Shown: positions 10,496 through 19,483, counted from the stretch's first letter. The stretch: DNA of 20,000 nucleotides from Chara braunii (GCA_003427395.1 BFEA01000168.1:928125-948124), one strand, 5' to 3'. Notes: generated by a model from the letters alone, not told the origin. Translations and numbers: made by a program.

Positions 10496-10760
10496 TCCCC
10501 GAACCTCCTATCCCCCCATCTTTCCCTCTTCCNCCCTATTTCCCCGAACCCCCCCATCTCCCCGAACCTTGTTCCTCCCACTGCACACCTTCCCCCGAAC
10601 CTCCTCCCGGACCTCCCTGATCTTTCCCGCCAATCTCCATCCCAACCCCCCATCTTTCCCGACCCTACCCGCCGGTCTCCATCCCTCACTCCCTGAGCCT
10701 CTTCCTCCCACTGCGTACCTCCCCTCTCCCTCCCTGAACCTCCTCCCGAAGCTCCCGCCG
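10496..10760. repeat. Degraded third copy of the C/T-rich unit
   Basis: The phrases CCCGAACCTCC, CCCGCCAATCTCCATCCC, CCATCTTTCCCGACCC and CCTCCCCTCTCCC recur in the order seen in the two preceding 260-bp units, but with deletions. One base is undetermined (N at 10533). Confidence 0.7.
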
Positions 10761-10801
10761 CCGAAGAAAGGACAAAGCCGGAAGAAAGGACAAACCTGGA
10801 A

Positions 10802-10802
10802 A

Positions 10803-10853
<51 letters not shown>
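10802..10853. repeat. (GA)n microsatellite
   Basis: Pure AG dinucleotides from 10813 to 10853, with an impure start at 10802. Long Arg-Glu or Ser-Leu frames through it are artefacts of the repeat. Confidence 0.97.
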
Positions 10854-10856
<3 letters not shown>

Positions 10857-10907
10857 ACCTGCTTCTTGGACGTTGGCGGCGGCTGGCTGGTTTGTCGGCG
10901 AGGGCTG

Positions 10908-10968
10908 GACGTGGATGGCTGTGGGGCTGCAGGGGGGACGTGGATGGCTGCGGGGCTGCAGGGGGGAC
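10908..10968 (+). repeat. 29-bp tandem repeat, two copies
   Basis: GACGTGGATGGCTG begins at 10908 and 10937, and a third GACGTG starts at 10966, all 29 bp apart. Each unit ends with GGGGCTGCAGGGGG. The two full copies differ by one base. Confidence 0.9.
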
Positions 10969-11631
10969 GTGACGGGCAGTAGACATCGCGCCCGCGAGAT
11001 TCAAAAACGGCCAGTTTGAAAGTGCTGCCCCTGCCTCCCGCCACCCCACCTGAGTCTGCACAGACTGGTGGGTCCGGCCTTCGACCAATGTCCGGTAGGG
11101 CGAAAAGACACACAAAAATCGGCCCAGTATTTTTCCGGGTCCGCCGAAGACCCGAATAGTGTCCTTGGCCGCCCCTTTTTTTTTCTGATTTTTCATTGGG
11201 GGGCCCGGTTCCGGACGTCCAGGACTGGACATCGGACCCCTGCATAATGTCTGGAAACCGGTCCGGACATCCGGTCGGTTACCATGGAAGAAACAGATCT
11301 CAATTAATTTTCTATTTTCTAGCCTGCTGTCTGTCCTACGTGTGATGACGTCCTACAGAGAGTGCACAGGCACTGCAGTCACGGCCACTGTGATCAAGAC
11401 ACAACACACAGGTGAGTATGGAAGACAACCACAGAACCGCAGCCAACACAACTGAGTACGTCAGCCAACACAACCCACAACAATCAATTGTCAGCCTTCT
11501 TTCCTCTATGGCTGTACCATCTGCAGAGTCAATGCAGCCAGACACAATAGCTGATGTGTGGCACTACTGCAATCGTGAAGTTGTACCGCCTGTCAGCACA
11601 CAAGTGCAAGTATCCACACCTCACCTACAGC
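10969..11631. other. Unassigned stretch with GTCC/GGAC-rich patch
   Basis: No supported gene. 11200-11285 is crowded with short GTCC, GGAC and CCGG words in both orientations. A consensus splice-donor-like CAG plus GTGAGTAT is at 11409-11419. It probably lies at or inside the boundary of the minus-strand retroelement remnant that follows. Confidence 0.4.
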
Positions 11632-11789
11632 TGTTGGACGTGTTGGCAGACCGTGCATTGCTGACGTGGCATCCCTCTCGAAGACCTTCCAGGTCATTGA
11701 TGCTGACGTGGCAGACTCTATCAATGACCTGGAAGGTCTTCGAGAGGGATGCCACGTCAGCAATGCACGGTCTGCCAACACGTCCAACA
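11632..11789. repeat. Perfect 70-bp inverted repeat with 18-base loop
   Basis: The left arm 11632-11701 and right arm 11720-11789 are exact reverse complements over 70 bases. The loop is 11702-11719. Homology stops sharply on both sides of the arms and at the loop. Each arm contains one GCTGACGTGGCA word and the loop contains another. A transcript of either strand would fold into a perfect 70-bp duplex. The 81-codon minus frame 11593-11838 that spans it reads the two arms as near-mirror peptides and is not credible as a protein. Confidence 0.97.
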
Positions 11790-12100
11790 CTGGTATGCCA
11801 CGCAGATTCAAAGTGTGGAGCGCTTCGTCAGCAGGCAATCACAACACACGTACGTGCCACGTCAGACAATGCCCTGCCAATAGTAGTACGATGCCACATA
11901 GGCATCATGCCACGCCAGCAGTCCCAATATCCACACTCTCTCTCGCCTAACCAGCACCACGTCAGCCTATTGACACCGATGCTCTTCGCCGGTATCCCAA
12001 TGCCACGTCAGCAACAAAGCGCCACATAAGCAATATCACCGTCTTCTTCTTCACAGTGTCCACGTCATCATCTTCAAGGGAGGCTGCACGCACGTGTGGC
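11654..12100. repeat. Dispersed TGCCACGTCAGCA-like motif array
   Basis: Exact or near copies of TGCCACGTCAGC, or its complement, occur at about 11660, 11702, 11750, 11854, 11956 and 12003. Weaker forms (CCACGC, CCACAT, TCCACGTCATC, CACGTGTGGCAC) lie between them and up to 12100. More degenerate copies recur at 13670-13960. The ACGT core resembles plant bZIP recognition sites (TGACGTGG), but this may simply be an old internal repeat of the retroelement. Confidence 0.7.
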
Positions 12101-12131
12101 ACTCAATGTCTAGACGTGCAATATCAATTGC

Positions 12132-12149
12132 ACGCGTTTATAAACGCGT
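12132..12149. promoter_or_regulatory. 18-bp palindrome containing TATAAA on both strands
   Basis: ACGCGTTTA followed by TAAACGCGT is a perfect palindrome. Its centre gives TATAAA on the plus strand (12139-12144) and on the minus strand. It lies about 80 bases inside the retroelement from the primer binding site. A TATA-box role is inferred from sequence only. Confidence 0.4.
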
Positions 12150-12230
12150 TTCGTCCCTGACACTTGCAGCACCTTCCACTTACCTGTGCGCTACGTGGCC
12201 CCTGACAGCAGATCACGACGAAGAAGGTAT

Positions 12231-12242
12231 GCTCTGATACCA
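12231..12242 (-). other. Retrotransposon primer binding site for initiator Met-tRNA
   Basis: The minus strand reads TGGTATCAGAGC, the standard 12-base primer binding site complementary to the 3' end of plant initiator Met-tRNA, used by many Copia and some Gypsy elements. It is separated by ATT (12243-12245) from a minus-strand sequence ending TTACA, the usual LTR-end arrangement. The element's internal region therefore runs leftward from here. Confidence 0.85.
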
Positions 12243-12245
12243 AAT

Positions 12246-13541
12246 TGTAATGAACCCAGAATGGAAGATACTCATCAGATGTTACATCTTCGACGCCACA
12301 CGGGCCCCCTAGCGGACCCGACTTAGGGCCGAGGGGACACAGTAGGGCCTAAAGGCCCAGACTTGGGGGTACAGCAGGCCGAAAGGCCACATTTTGGACC
12401 AGACCGACGGGCAGGCCCAAACGATATTCTCGTTTTGGGCCTGGCGGCGCTTTTGAGGCTGCCGCCCGCCGATCCGATCTGAATCGTCAATCTGGACGGT
12501 TCAGATCACGGCCAGGCCTCGCAGCATTGAGGCCGGCCTCTGCCCCACCGGTACTTAGTACCGGCCGGCCTCACTTCGAGGCATCGAGCAACTGGACGCT
12601 GCGGTAGCGCCAGTTCGTTTCAGTTACAGCGGAGCAGTAACGCTGCGCTATTTTCAGCGCAAGCCGGGAGGTGCCGCAGCAGCGCAGCAGCAGCAGCGAG
12701 CGAGGAGCCAGGCAGCGGGCAGCCATAGCCGACTTCGGCTTCAGTCAGTTGCAGCAGGCCAGGTACTCGGGGGTGAGGTCTTCTCCTCCCTCCACGGTCC
12801 CTGGCTCCCCTCCTCCTCACCTCTCTCCTCCTCTGTTCTCTTCTTCTTCTTCTTCTTCTTCTTCTTCTTCTTCTTCTTCTTCTTCAGACTTCTTCTTCTT
12901 CTTCTTCTTCTTCAGACTTCTTCTTCTTCTTCTTCAGACTTCGTCTTCTTCTTCAGATTGGAGACTTGACACTAGTTGGACAGAGATCAGTGTTGGACTT
13001 CGGTGGTAAGAGGCTGTGGTACTTACCGGATTCGAGACTTGGAGATTGTTGGGGTTGATACTCGGCGGCATCACAGATTGGACACCGGTTACATTAGGAC
13101 TCTGTACCTCCGACATTGGTGACTTATTGTCCACGACATTTTGATCTTGTTCGATGACATTTTGGACTACCATATCGGTGACCTACTGGATTCTATCTCG
13201 GTGACATCTGGTGCTGCCTACACCTCCCACTCCCTTCGTCTCTCCTCCCACCTTTCATCTGTGTATGGTTGTACGGGGCCTGAGCATCGTCTATGATTGG
13301 CTCAGACCCCACCATCTCATGATTGTTTGTGTGTTGAGTGATATCTGTACGAGTCAGTCTATGTGAGTCAGTCCATTTATCAGACTTCCGCTGCATACAT
13401 GCTCATCCTATATTGGATGATCTCTTGGTTCTGCCCATACTTGTTGAAGTAATCACAAGTATGCAACATCAGATGTCGAAGTGCAAGACAACTCATATCT
13501 GGACAATGTCTCCAATAATCATGAATGTGACCTCTGATACA
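12246..13541 (-). mobile_element. Candidate 5' LTR of a minus-strand retrotransposon
   Basis: The boundary next to the primer binding site is well supported: plus-strand TGTAATGA starts at 12246. The outer end is proposed at 13541, where the plus strand reads TGATACA. This gives a 1296-bp LTR with matching TGTA and TACA ends. I see no second copy of this LTR in the window, so the outer end is uncertain. Inside are short hairpins (12476-12507, 13-bp arms with one mismatch; 12548-12564, 8-bp arms), a GGCC-rich section and the (TTC)n tract. No gag or pol protein of this element is recognisable in the 1 kb left of the primer site. Confidence 0.55.
12839..12955. repeat. (TTC)n tract with AGAC interruptions
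   Basis: A long TTC trinucleotide run is broken by CAGACTTC at about 12884, 12912 and 12935, giving a higher-order pattern of TTC blocks ending in CAGACTTC. The minus strand is an uninterrupted purine run apart from these breaks. Confidence 0.95.
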
Positions 13542-14020
13542 ATGTCTCGTTACCGGTAGACGAAGAGAGTGGAGGGGGGAACAGACAGTAAGTGGGTGGA
13601 AGAGAGAATCAATTACCAGCAGGAGAGTAGCCCAACATTACCCACTTCTTCTCCGGGCTTCCCCTCGCCTCCACGTCATCAAACAGTACAGTAACGAGTC
13701 TGACAAGTCCTGATCACATAGAAGTGCCACGTGGCACTGCTCTCTCGTGAAGACAATGGAGACAATCAGCAGCGCACAACATCGACATCAACCTCAGGTA
13801 AGTAACCCGTTCCTCAATCATCCACAGATCCCCATCTCCCTCCTTGTCGCGGCCAATCACCCAATGTGGACAGTGTGGCCAATGCCACATCAGAGATGAA
13901 GACAGGTGCCACGCGCCACATCAGCAATGAAGACAGGTGGCATGCGTCGCATCAGCAGAGGCTGGCGCCAACAGAGGAAGCGCCAGCATGTCGCCTCAGT
14001 CCCGCGTCATCGTCCACAGT
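13542..14020. other. Unassigned, retroelement-related stretch
   Basis: No supported gene. It shares the TGCCACGTCAGC-like words with 11654-12100 (degenerate forms at about 13670, 13726, 13882, 13907 and 13940). It also has a consensus splice-donor-like CAG plus GTAAGTAA at 13795-13805, comparable to that at 11409. I infer related element sequence on both sides of the candidate LTR. Confidence 0.4.
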
Positions 14021-14148
14021 GCCAGCGTCAAGCCAGCGCCAAGCCAGCGTCAAGCCAGCGTCGAGCCAGCGTCGAGCCAGCGTCGAGCCAGCGTCGAGCC
14101 AGCGTCGAGCCAGCGTCGAGTCAGAGTCGAGCCAGCGTCAAGGCAGCA
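14021..14148 (+). repeat. 11-bp minisatellite
   Basis: Consensus CCAGCGTCGAG is repeated about eleven times with a strict 11-bp period. Early copies read CGTCAAG, and the last copies are degraded. Because 11 is not a multiple of 3, all plus frames read the same peptide repeat with an 11-residue period (SSQRRASVEPA), open in every plus frame. That explains several overlapping open frames here without implying a gene. Confidence 0.95.
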
Positions 14149-14419
14149 TAGCAAGAGTGAATGTTGACTCCCTGGAGACCAAGCCTTATGTAGTGTATGA
14201 CGAGGCAGACTGGCCTCGGGTCTCCCACCCAAGGTGACTCAGATTGACTCACAGCCAAGGGCCTGGATTGTGTACAGTTGCAGACTTCCACTTGGTCCTG
14301 TTGCCTTCTTGGTACCTGCATACAAGTGAGTGTGTCGGACTGGTGGCCTGGGCTTGGTCCGTTTTGACTTTGACTGTACCCCTTCGTCCTCACGGCCAGA
14401 ACCCGGGGTCGCTGCCTGT

Positions 14420-14634
14420 GCGCCCCTTAGCCCTGTAACACGGCATAATGAAACGGGTTATTGCAAGACCACTTTCAGGGACAGGTCGAGAGTTCAAATA
14501 CACAGGGGTCCACGGTACTGTACAAGGGAAGGGGGGGAAGGTCCTGGGATCGAACCCTGGGATCTGCATCTGTAACATGACATAGGTGAAACCGTTTCAC
14601 TGCGTAGGAATGTAAAAAAAAAAAAAAAAAAAAA
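14420..14634 (+). mobile_element. Candidate tRNA-derived SINE with poly(A) tail
   Basis: A possible RNA polymerase III A box (CGGCATAATGAAACGGG, about 14441) is followed about 45 bases later by a B-box-like GAGTTCAAATA (14490-14500, one mismatch to GWTCRANNC). A second exact GATCGAACC match is at about 14548. The unit ends in 21 uninterrupted A (14614-14634). The length of about 215 bp is typical of a SINE. The 5' end and target-site duplication are not established. Confidence 0.45.
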
Positions 14635-14639
14635 GGTTC

Positions 14640-15110
14640 AGGACTACGAGGAAGAGGACCAAAAAGAACAGACAAGAAGAGGATACAGTTTAGCAAGGAA
14701 AAGGATGACAGAACAAGGACAGGGATAAGAATCAGGACAAGGATGAGCATGAGGATGAGCACAAAGCTGAGGATAAGGACGAGGACAAAGATGAGGGCGA
14801 GGGAGAGGGCAAGCCAAGAATAAGGGTGAGGGAGAGGGCGAGGGCAAGGACGAGAACACAGACAAAGACAAAGATACAATAGAAGGTGAGGAAAAGGATG
14901 GCAAGGGAAGCAACGATGGCGATAAGGACTTCAATAAGGACATGGAGAGCAAAACTAAAACGATAGATGATCACAATGGTGGCGCTTAGATGATTATTGA
15001 AATTGATGATGACAATGACGATGATGATGATGATGTCATCGACAATAACCATGATGATGACAAGGATGACAATGACAGCAATGACAATGATCGGTGACTA
15101 TAATGGGAAT
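14640..15110 (+). repeat. Degenerate purine-rich triplet tract
   Basis: Long run built from AAGGAC, GAGGAC, GAGGGC and, from 15000, GATGAC/AATGAC words. The plus strand would encode Lys/Asp/Glu-rich peptide but changes frame repeatedly with stops. The opposite strand gives leucine- and serine-rich frames. It reads as a decayed hexa- or trinucleotide repeat, not a gene. Confidence 0.7.
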
Positions 15111-15306
15111 GACGATGATTGGTCAAGATTCCATAACGAAGCTGAGAACAATGTGATGACCGCAATGATGAACAAGGATGGAGGCTGTGACTACAACAGT
15201 CTCGTCTCCATGACTGTCATAAGAATGGACGTTCAGTGAGTAGGATGGGACGAAAAGCAAAGACTATAGCCACTTTCGCTATGAGAACTGGGCATGAGAA
15301 TCAAAC

Positions 15307-15384
15307 CTGCTTTCGTGAGGGCATGTGCGAAAGCGTCCTCATATTGTGCAACCTATCTGCTAGTTTCACAATAATCACTCTGAC
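15307..15384 (-). CDS. RSH1: RSH1-like (p)ppGpp hydrolase, exon c (partial gene)
   Basis: RelA/SpoT homologues make or break the alarmone (p)ppGpp; plant RSH1 is a plastid enzyme. This 78-base exon encodes 26 codons beginning [14 protein letters not shown] and ending [16 protein letters not shown] is the conserved late motif of the RSH HD hydrolase domain, carrying its metal-site Asp and Asn. The acceptor is GGTGCTGCAG before the exon (15385-15386 AG). The donor is CAG followed by GTTTGA (15306-15305 GT), somewhat weak. Both boundaries are phase 0. It joins directly to the exon ending at 16622. The expected following exon (the stretch reading roughly ETLQVFAPLAKLLG in plant relatives) was not found to the left. 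Confidence 0.88.
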
Positions 15385-15599
15385 CTGCAGCACCGAATAC
15401 CACAAAGGGAGCTGGTTGTTGTAAGCCAACCTTCACAATTCTCTCTAACAAAAGCCCATTTGTTCTGTTGCTTTCCCTCCCATTGCTCTTCATCTTCATG
15501 GTGCTCGTTGTCAAATCCCTGTCATTTCGATATCTATTGTCACAGTAGGGAAAGAAAGAGTGATGGTACTACCAGCAAGTTACCTCAGTGATGGGTCTG

Positions 15600-15720
15600 A
15601 GGGACAGAAGGGGGCTTTAAAATCGCCAGAGATCAAACCCCCAGGTACATAACGTGCTGCTCCGCCAATGTCAGACTGTCTAACCTCTTGAGCCTGGATC
15701 CTTCCTCAAGGAGGATGCTG
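15600..15720 (-). mobile_element. tRNA-like sequence, possible SINE head, in RSH intron
   Basis: The minus strand shows GGCTCAAGAGGTTAGAC (15694-15678), close to a polymerase III A box with the following D-arm. About 40 bases later comes GGTTTGATCTC (15639-15629), a B box with C-to-T changes. A foldable acceptor stem is not evident, so it is not called a tRNA gene. The ends are not defined. Confidence 0.35.
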
Positions 15721-16499
15721 TCCCACAAAAGAGGAAATCATGGGTGCCGACGAGTTCCCCACCGCATCTAACCAAAGGGAAACAATGTTAAGGAGCTCAA
15801 GCACTTCGCAGAGCCCTCTTTCCACCCCCTTCCTTTTCCATGGATTGCTCTATGATGCCACTGCCTCATGGCCTGTTCCTGTTGAACCTCTAGAGCTTCC
15901 ACACTGCCGAAGAGGTCTTCAAGACCTGCATAGGTCAGGGCACCTGATGACCACCTAGAAGCTCTGAATGGTCGCATAAGGTGTGACAAACTCCCTGTTC
16001 AACGCGCTCAGCTTCGTCAGTGTGCATCCGCGCGTAACATCCTCTCCTCCCTCATGACCTCTCTGCACCACCTCTGATACACTCAGTGGTCGCACGTGTA
16101 GTACGACCCCTTGCATCAAGTTGCATGACATTCCCGAGTCTTTACATGCACGATGGAACCATGTTCTCACAAATTCTTTGAAAATTTTATCCGCACAGGA
16201 AAGGAAGGAAGCCAAGGAGAAGACACCAAATAATTAACCACTGAACAAAGACATCCTGGAGGAGACAAAAGCACATCTGAATGTCCAGAAACTGTAGCGA
16301 ACCAGCAAACAAAGAGACAAGACTTGACTCTTTTGATTCAGATGAGGAAGAAACAAGAGGATGAGGGCGAAGGGAGACGATAAGTCCTTTCCATTGCTGA
16401 AAGCCAGCTCAAAGAGATCCGGGCTGAAGTGGATTACGCAAGCCCAGGATGCTACTTCAAGAAAGAACAATGTGTCAAGGCTTTGCATAGGTACCAAAT

Positions 16500-16502
<3 letters not shown>

Positions 16503-16563
<61 letters not shown>
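16503..16563. repeat. (GA)n microsatellite in RSH intron
   Basis: Pure GA run of about 60 bases, 59 bases inside the intron from the donor at 16621. The ER-repeat open frame across it (16361-16678) is an artefact that also overlaps the RSH exon in antisense. Confidence 0.98.
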
Positions 16564-16565
<2 letters not shown>

Positions 16566-16621
16566 ATTATATTCAGGATAGTGCTACTGCCATGCCATCA
16601 TCAATCTGGCATGAGTCTCAC

Positions 16622-16711
16622 CTCCTCTGTCATGGCAAGAAACATTTGCCGGAGGTCGTCAGCTTTCACATCGCATGAATTTTGGGTGTGCATCTTGCCC
16701 ATTTTGGATAC
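16622..16711 (-). CDS. RSH1: RSH1-like (p)ppGpp hydrolase, exon b (partial gene)
   Basis: A 90-base exon of 30 codons begins VSKMGK and ends DVKADDLRQMFLAMTEE, the linker-and-helix segment of the HD domain between the HD motif and LADRLHN. The first part (MHTQNSC) is where relatives vary. The acceptor is excellent: TGTTCTCTTTGCAG, with AG at 16713-16712. The donor is GAG followed by GTGAGA (16621-16620 GT). Both ends are phase 0, so 44, 30 and 26 codons join without a break or stop. This was identified by looking for the missing segment between the other two exons; the conserved core and both splice sites agree. Confidence 0.92.
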
Positions 16712-19022
16712 CTGCAAAGAGAACACCAACACATGGAAGAAATTTCAATTCCTACATAAGCAGACCACTTGGTGACATTTTGTTCGCCCTGACCTTTTCT
16801 TATTTTCTCTTCTTTTGAGAAAAAACCTCGACAAGGGTGGTCTCCTGAGGTGGTATGAGCAGCTCCAGGACTCCAGTGCTCATGGGTCTGAACTTATTGC
16901 TGGGTAGCAACACCTGCTGGAAAACAGGTCCAGCGTCCCATATCATCACCAAGTTCGTTTTGTTCTCCCTGACCTTCGCACCACTCAGAGGCCTTACTCA
17001 GACAGCTTCCTTTCATGATGCTCTTTTCAGTTCCTTGATCAGAAACATGTGCCCTCTGCAGCCTCCAAGAGCGCCAAAGCTTGATGTTCTTTTAAGTAAC
17101 TGTTGCGAGGACTGAGCCCCGCAAAGGCCCTTCACGGGCAAGCAAGCGTTCTGGGATTAGGCCCCCAGCAAGCCTCAGGCCCGCTGTCGGAGGGTGCGGT
17201 GTCCCAGCCCTCCGCTGCGTACCAAATGTCTGCATACTGTGGTCGCTGTCATCTAAGGACACAACAGTGAAAACGGGAGATGGCCCTCCCAACTGCACGC
17301 CGAGTCCCCGTGACCGGATTCTGGGATGAGTGCAGTGACTACGAGGGCACGAAGGAGAAAATGAAAGGAAAAAAAAAAAAAGAAATAGAAACGGGGCTGT
17401 GTTTTGTATTGTTGCTTGAATCCGGGCCCCTACTTTAGAACTGCTAGATATGATGGCCCTTGACAGTTGTGGCGCTAGGAATTCTGCAAAGCTGTTTTCC
17501 TTTATTATTTCTTTAGTCTGATCAATCCTCCTCTTTTTAGCCTTACGAATTCTAGTTCCCCCGCCCAGTCACGTCGCTTGGGAATCAACGGTTCATTTTC
17601 GAACCTTGACTGCAGACTGGTGGCCAGACCCTTCGCATTCGACTCATTGCTGACGTGAACATCTAATCGCTGGATTAATGGGACCCCAAACCAGGAGCAC
17701 CCGCGGCCATCGGTAGGAGATTCGTCACCGCCTGTGAGAGGACATGAGCCCCCTCCTTGCCATCGGACACGGGTACCCGTTAGTTGTAGCCCGGTGACTC
17801 CCTTTGGAGGAGAGAGGCTGCTGGCTGGTATCCCATTATGGGACCACCATTTCAGGGTCCCAATCACTCCGCAGCAAGGCGAAGTGAAAGGGACTGATAG
17901 CAAAAGGTCCACGTGTACTACGACCGTTGGTGTTCGGTCTCTTGCTTCGTTTCTCCTTATTTTATTTGTAATTCTATTTCATTTTATTATTTTCAGAATT
18001 ACAGATCGCTAATAAACTGAATTCTAAAGATTACTCGAGTCCCTCATTCAGAGCACGGGGATCGCGGTAAGTAGCGACCCTATAAAAAGAAAGGGGGACT
18101 GGCTTTTGGCCACTGTGACATGAGCGATCTCACTACGCCGAGTACTGGCCAACCGGCGTGGTGAGCGTGCGGGAGACCGTCCGATTGCGCACGTTCATGC
18201 TCTGAGTGTTCAGCCGTGGCTATCCTGGAGTTGGCAGCCAGTAACGAATACTGTCTGTCAAAGGTTTTTTTTTTTCCGGCCATGGTGCGCAGCAACGGTC
18301 TATATGGATATAGGCCAAGGTACCTCCAGTTCCTCTGGAGATGGGAGCGGATGTCTGGAGACAGGTCTGTGGTGACGGCCGTCCTGGACTACAGCCGCTG
18401 CAATCAAGAGACCAGGCTGAAGATAAACGTGGAAGGGGGGAAGGAGGAGGAGATGAGAGCAGATCAGGCTTTGCAGTCGGCCGTTACAGAAGCCAAGGAC
18501 TGGGCAGAGAGGAGGTGCAGACGGGACGGGGTCACTGACGAAATGAAGGTGACCGTCTCTCGTACCTGGAAGGAGAGACCTCGACGGACACGGCAGAGAG
18601 GGAACAGCGACACCTAGACCGTGACACGGAAGCAGAGAGTGAGGAGAGCAATCAGGAAGCTGAGACCCTGTCCTGGCATGGACGGGACCAGTGGCGATGG
18701 GACCACCCTCCGGCGGAACCTGTGGAAAACGGCCTTGAAGCCAGCTCACGGCGACAGAGGGACCGGGGCCACTAGGCTGCAAGACGCGAGGGTCAACACG
18801 CGAAGACAGAAAGAATGGAATGGTGAACGGTTACGAGGGAAGAAAAAGGAGGGAACGAGAGAGAGAGAATACGCAAGGAAGTCAGACTCACTGGCGACAT
18901 CGATGGCGTAGAGGCAGGTACCTTGAGTAGGGGTCTACGAGATCGCCATTTGAAGAGAGAGAGGAGACTATGTGAGTATGCGATGCGCAACTGGAGAGAG
19001 AGAGCTCCTGTTGGCATCAGTG

Positions 19023-19054
19023 CAAAAAACAAAAACAAAAACAAAAACAAAAAA
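19023..19054. repeat. (CAAAAA)n microsatellite
   Basis: About five CAAAAA units on the plus strand, inside the larger RSH intron. Confidence 0.95.
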
Positions 19055-19293
19055 TTTCCGAAGAAAAAAATATGTTGTGCAGAATTGAAATACAAACGAC
19101 TTTTTGCTGAGGGACACATTATAATTCCTCACAGAATCGGAGATAAAAAGAACGTAACAGAATCACAAGAAGGCACCCCCTTTTCAATCCTTTCAGCCCC
19201 TTCAAAACCGATTTACACCCCCCTCCCCCCCACTTGACAGCCAACTCGCAAAAAACGAAATGAGCCCGGATTTGGGGTCCTCTGGGAGAGCGC

Positions 19294-19347
19294 AGAAAAC
19301 AAAAAAGAAAGAAAAAAAACTCTTTTTTTTTTCTTTTTTTTTTTTTT
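19294..19347. repeat. Adjacent A-rich and T-rich tracts
   Basis: An A-rich run (19294-19319) is followed by CTC and a T-rich run (19322-19347). Together they form an imperfect A/T hairpin. A GC-rich hairpin follows at 19381-19395 (CGGGCG TCA CGCCCG). Confidence 0.85.
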
Positions 19348-19483
19348 GCACACCCGGATACCCCGGGCATCAGACCCCCACGGGCGTCACGCCCGGGTGC
19401 CTGGCCAGGCAGGACTGGCCGGGGGTGAGAATCTTCGTAGGCAAACTGAACATAATGCACAAGGGGAAGGAAAAGAAGTCCAC

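Larger units (their letters stand above)
15385..16621 (-). other. RSH intron (1237 bp)
   Basis: Bounded on the minus strand by GTGAGA at 16621 and GCTGCAG at 15385, phase 0. It holds a (GA)n tract at 16503-16563 close to the donor and a tRNA-like sequence at 15629-15694. Open frames such as 15740-15958 (plus) and 15955-16215 (minus) have no recognised domain. Confidence 0.8.
16712..19483 (-). other. RSH intron (2772 bp)
   Basis: Bounded on the minus strand by GTGGAC at 19483 and TTTGCAG at 16712. It contains an A-rich tract at 17370-17391, an AT-rich patch near 17945-18020 with AATAAA at 18012, a (CAAAAA)n repeat and opposed A/T tracts near 19300. Open frames 17505-17912 (minus), 18216-18617 (plus) and 18300-18782 (minus) show no domain I recognise; they may be old transposon pieces. 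Confidence 0.75.

Noticed and set aside
10486-11245. 245-248 codon minus-strand open frames
   Set aside because: They cross an N, a C/T array, a (GA)n tract and a 29-bp repeat, with no recognisable domain; two overlapping frames are equally open.
11247-13546. ATGTC at 11247-11251 and 13542-13546 as a target-site duplication around an element starting TG at 11252
   Set aside because: A 5-base match is weak, and the sequence at 11252 does not resemble the LTR at 12246, so the two ends do not fit one LTR element.
14997-15239. Met/Thr/Asp-rich open frame
   Set aside because: Encoded by a degenerate GATGAC repeat; low complexity, no homology seen.
15955-16215. 86-codon minus open frame inside the RSH intron
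   Set aside because: Its strand matches RSH, but it has no RSH similarity and is flanked by the two correctly spliced exons.
17470-17481. TGGCGCTAGGAA as a second primer binding site with an LTR to its left
   Set aside because: It resembles primer sites of some plant Gypsy elements, but no LTR start, paired LTR or gag could be identified around it.
17505-17912. 135-codon minus open frame
   Set aside because: No domain, no splice-consistent link to RSH, and it lies wholly in the RSH intron; possibly an old transposon piece.
18216-18617. 133-codon plus open frame
   Set aside because: Antisense in the RSH intron, charged low-information sequence, no recognisable motif.
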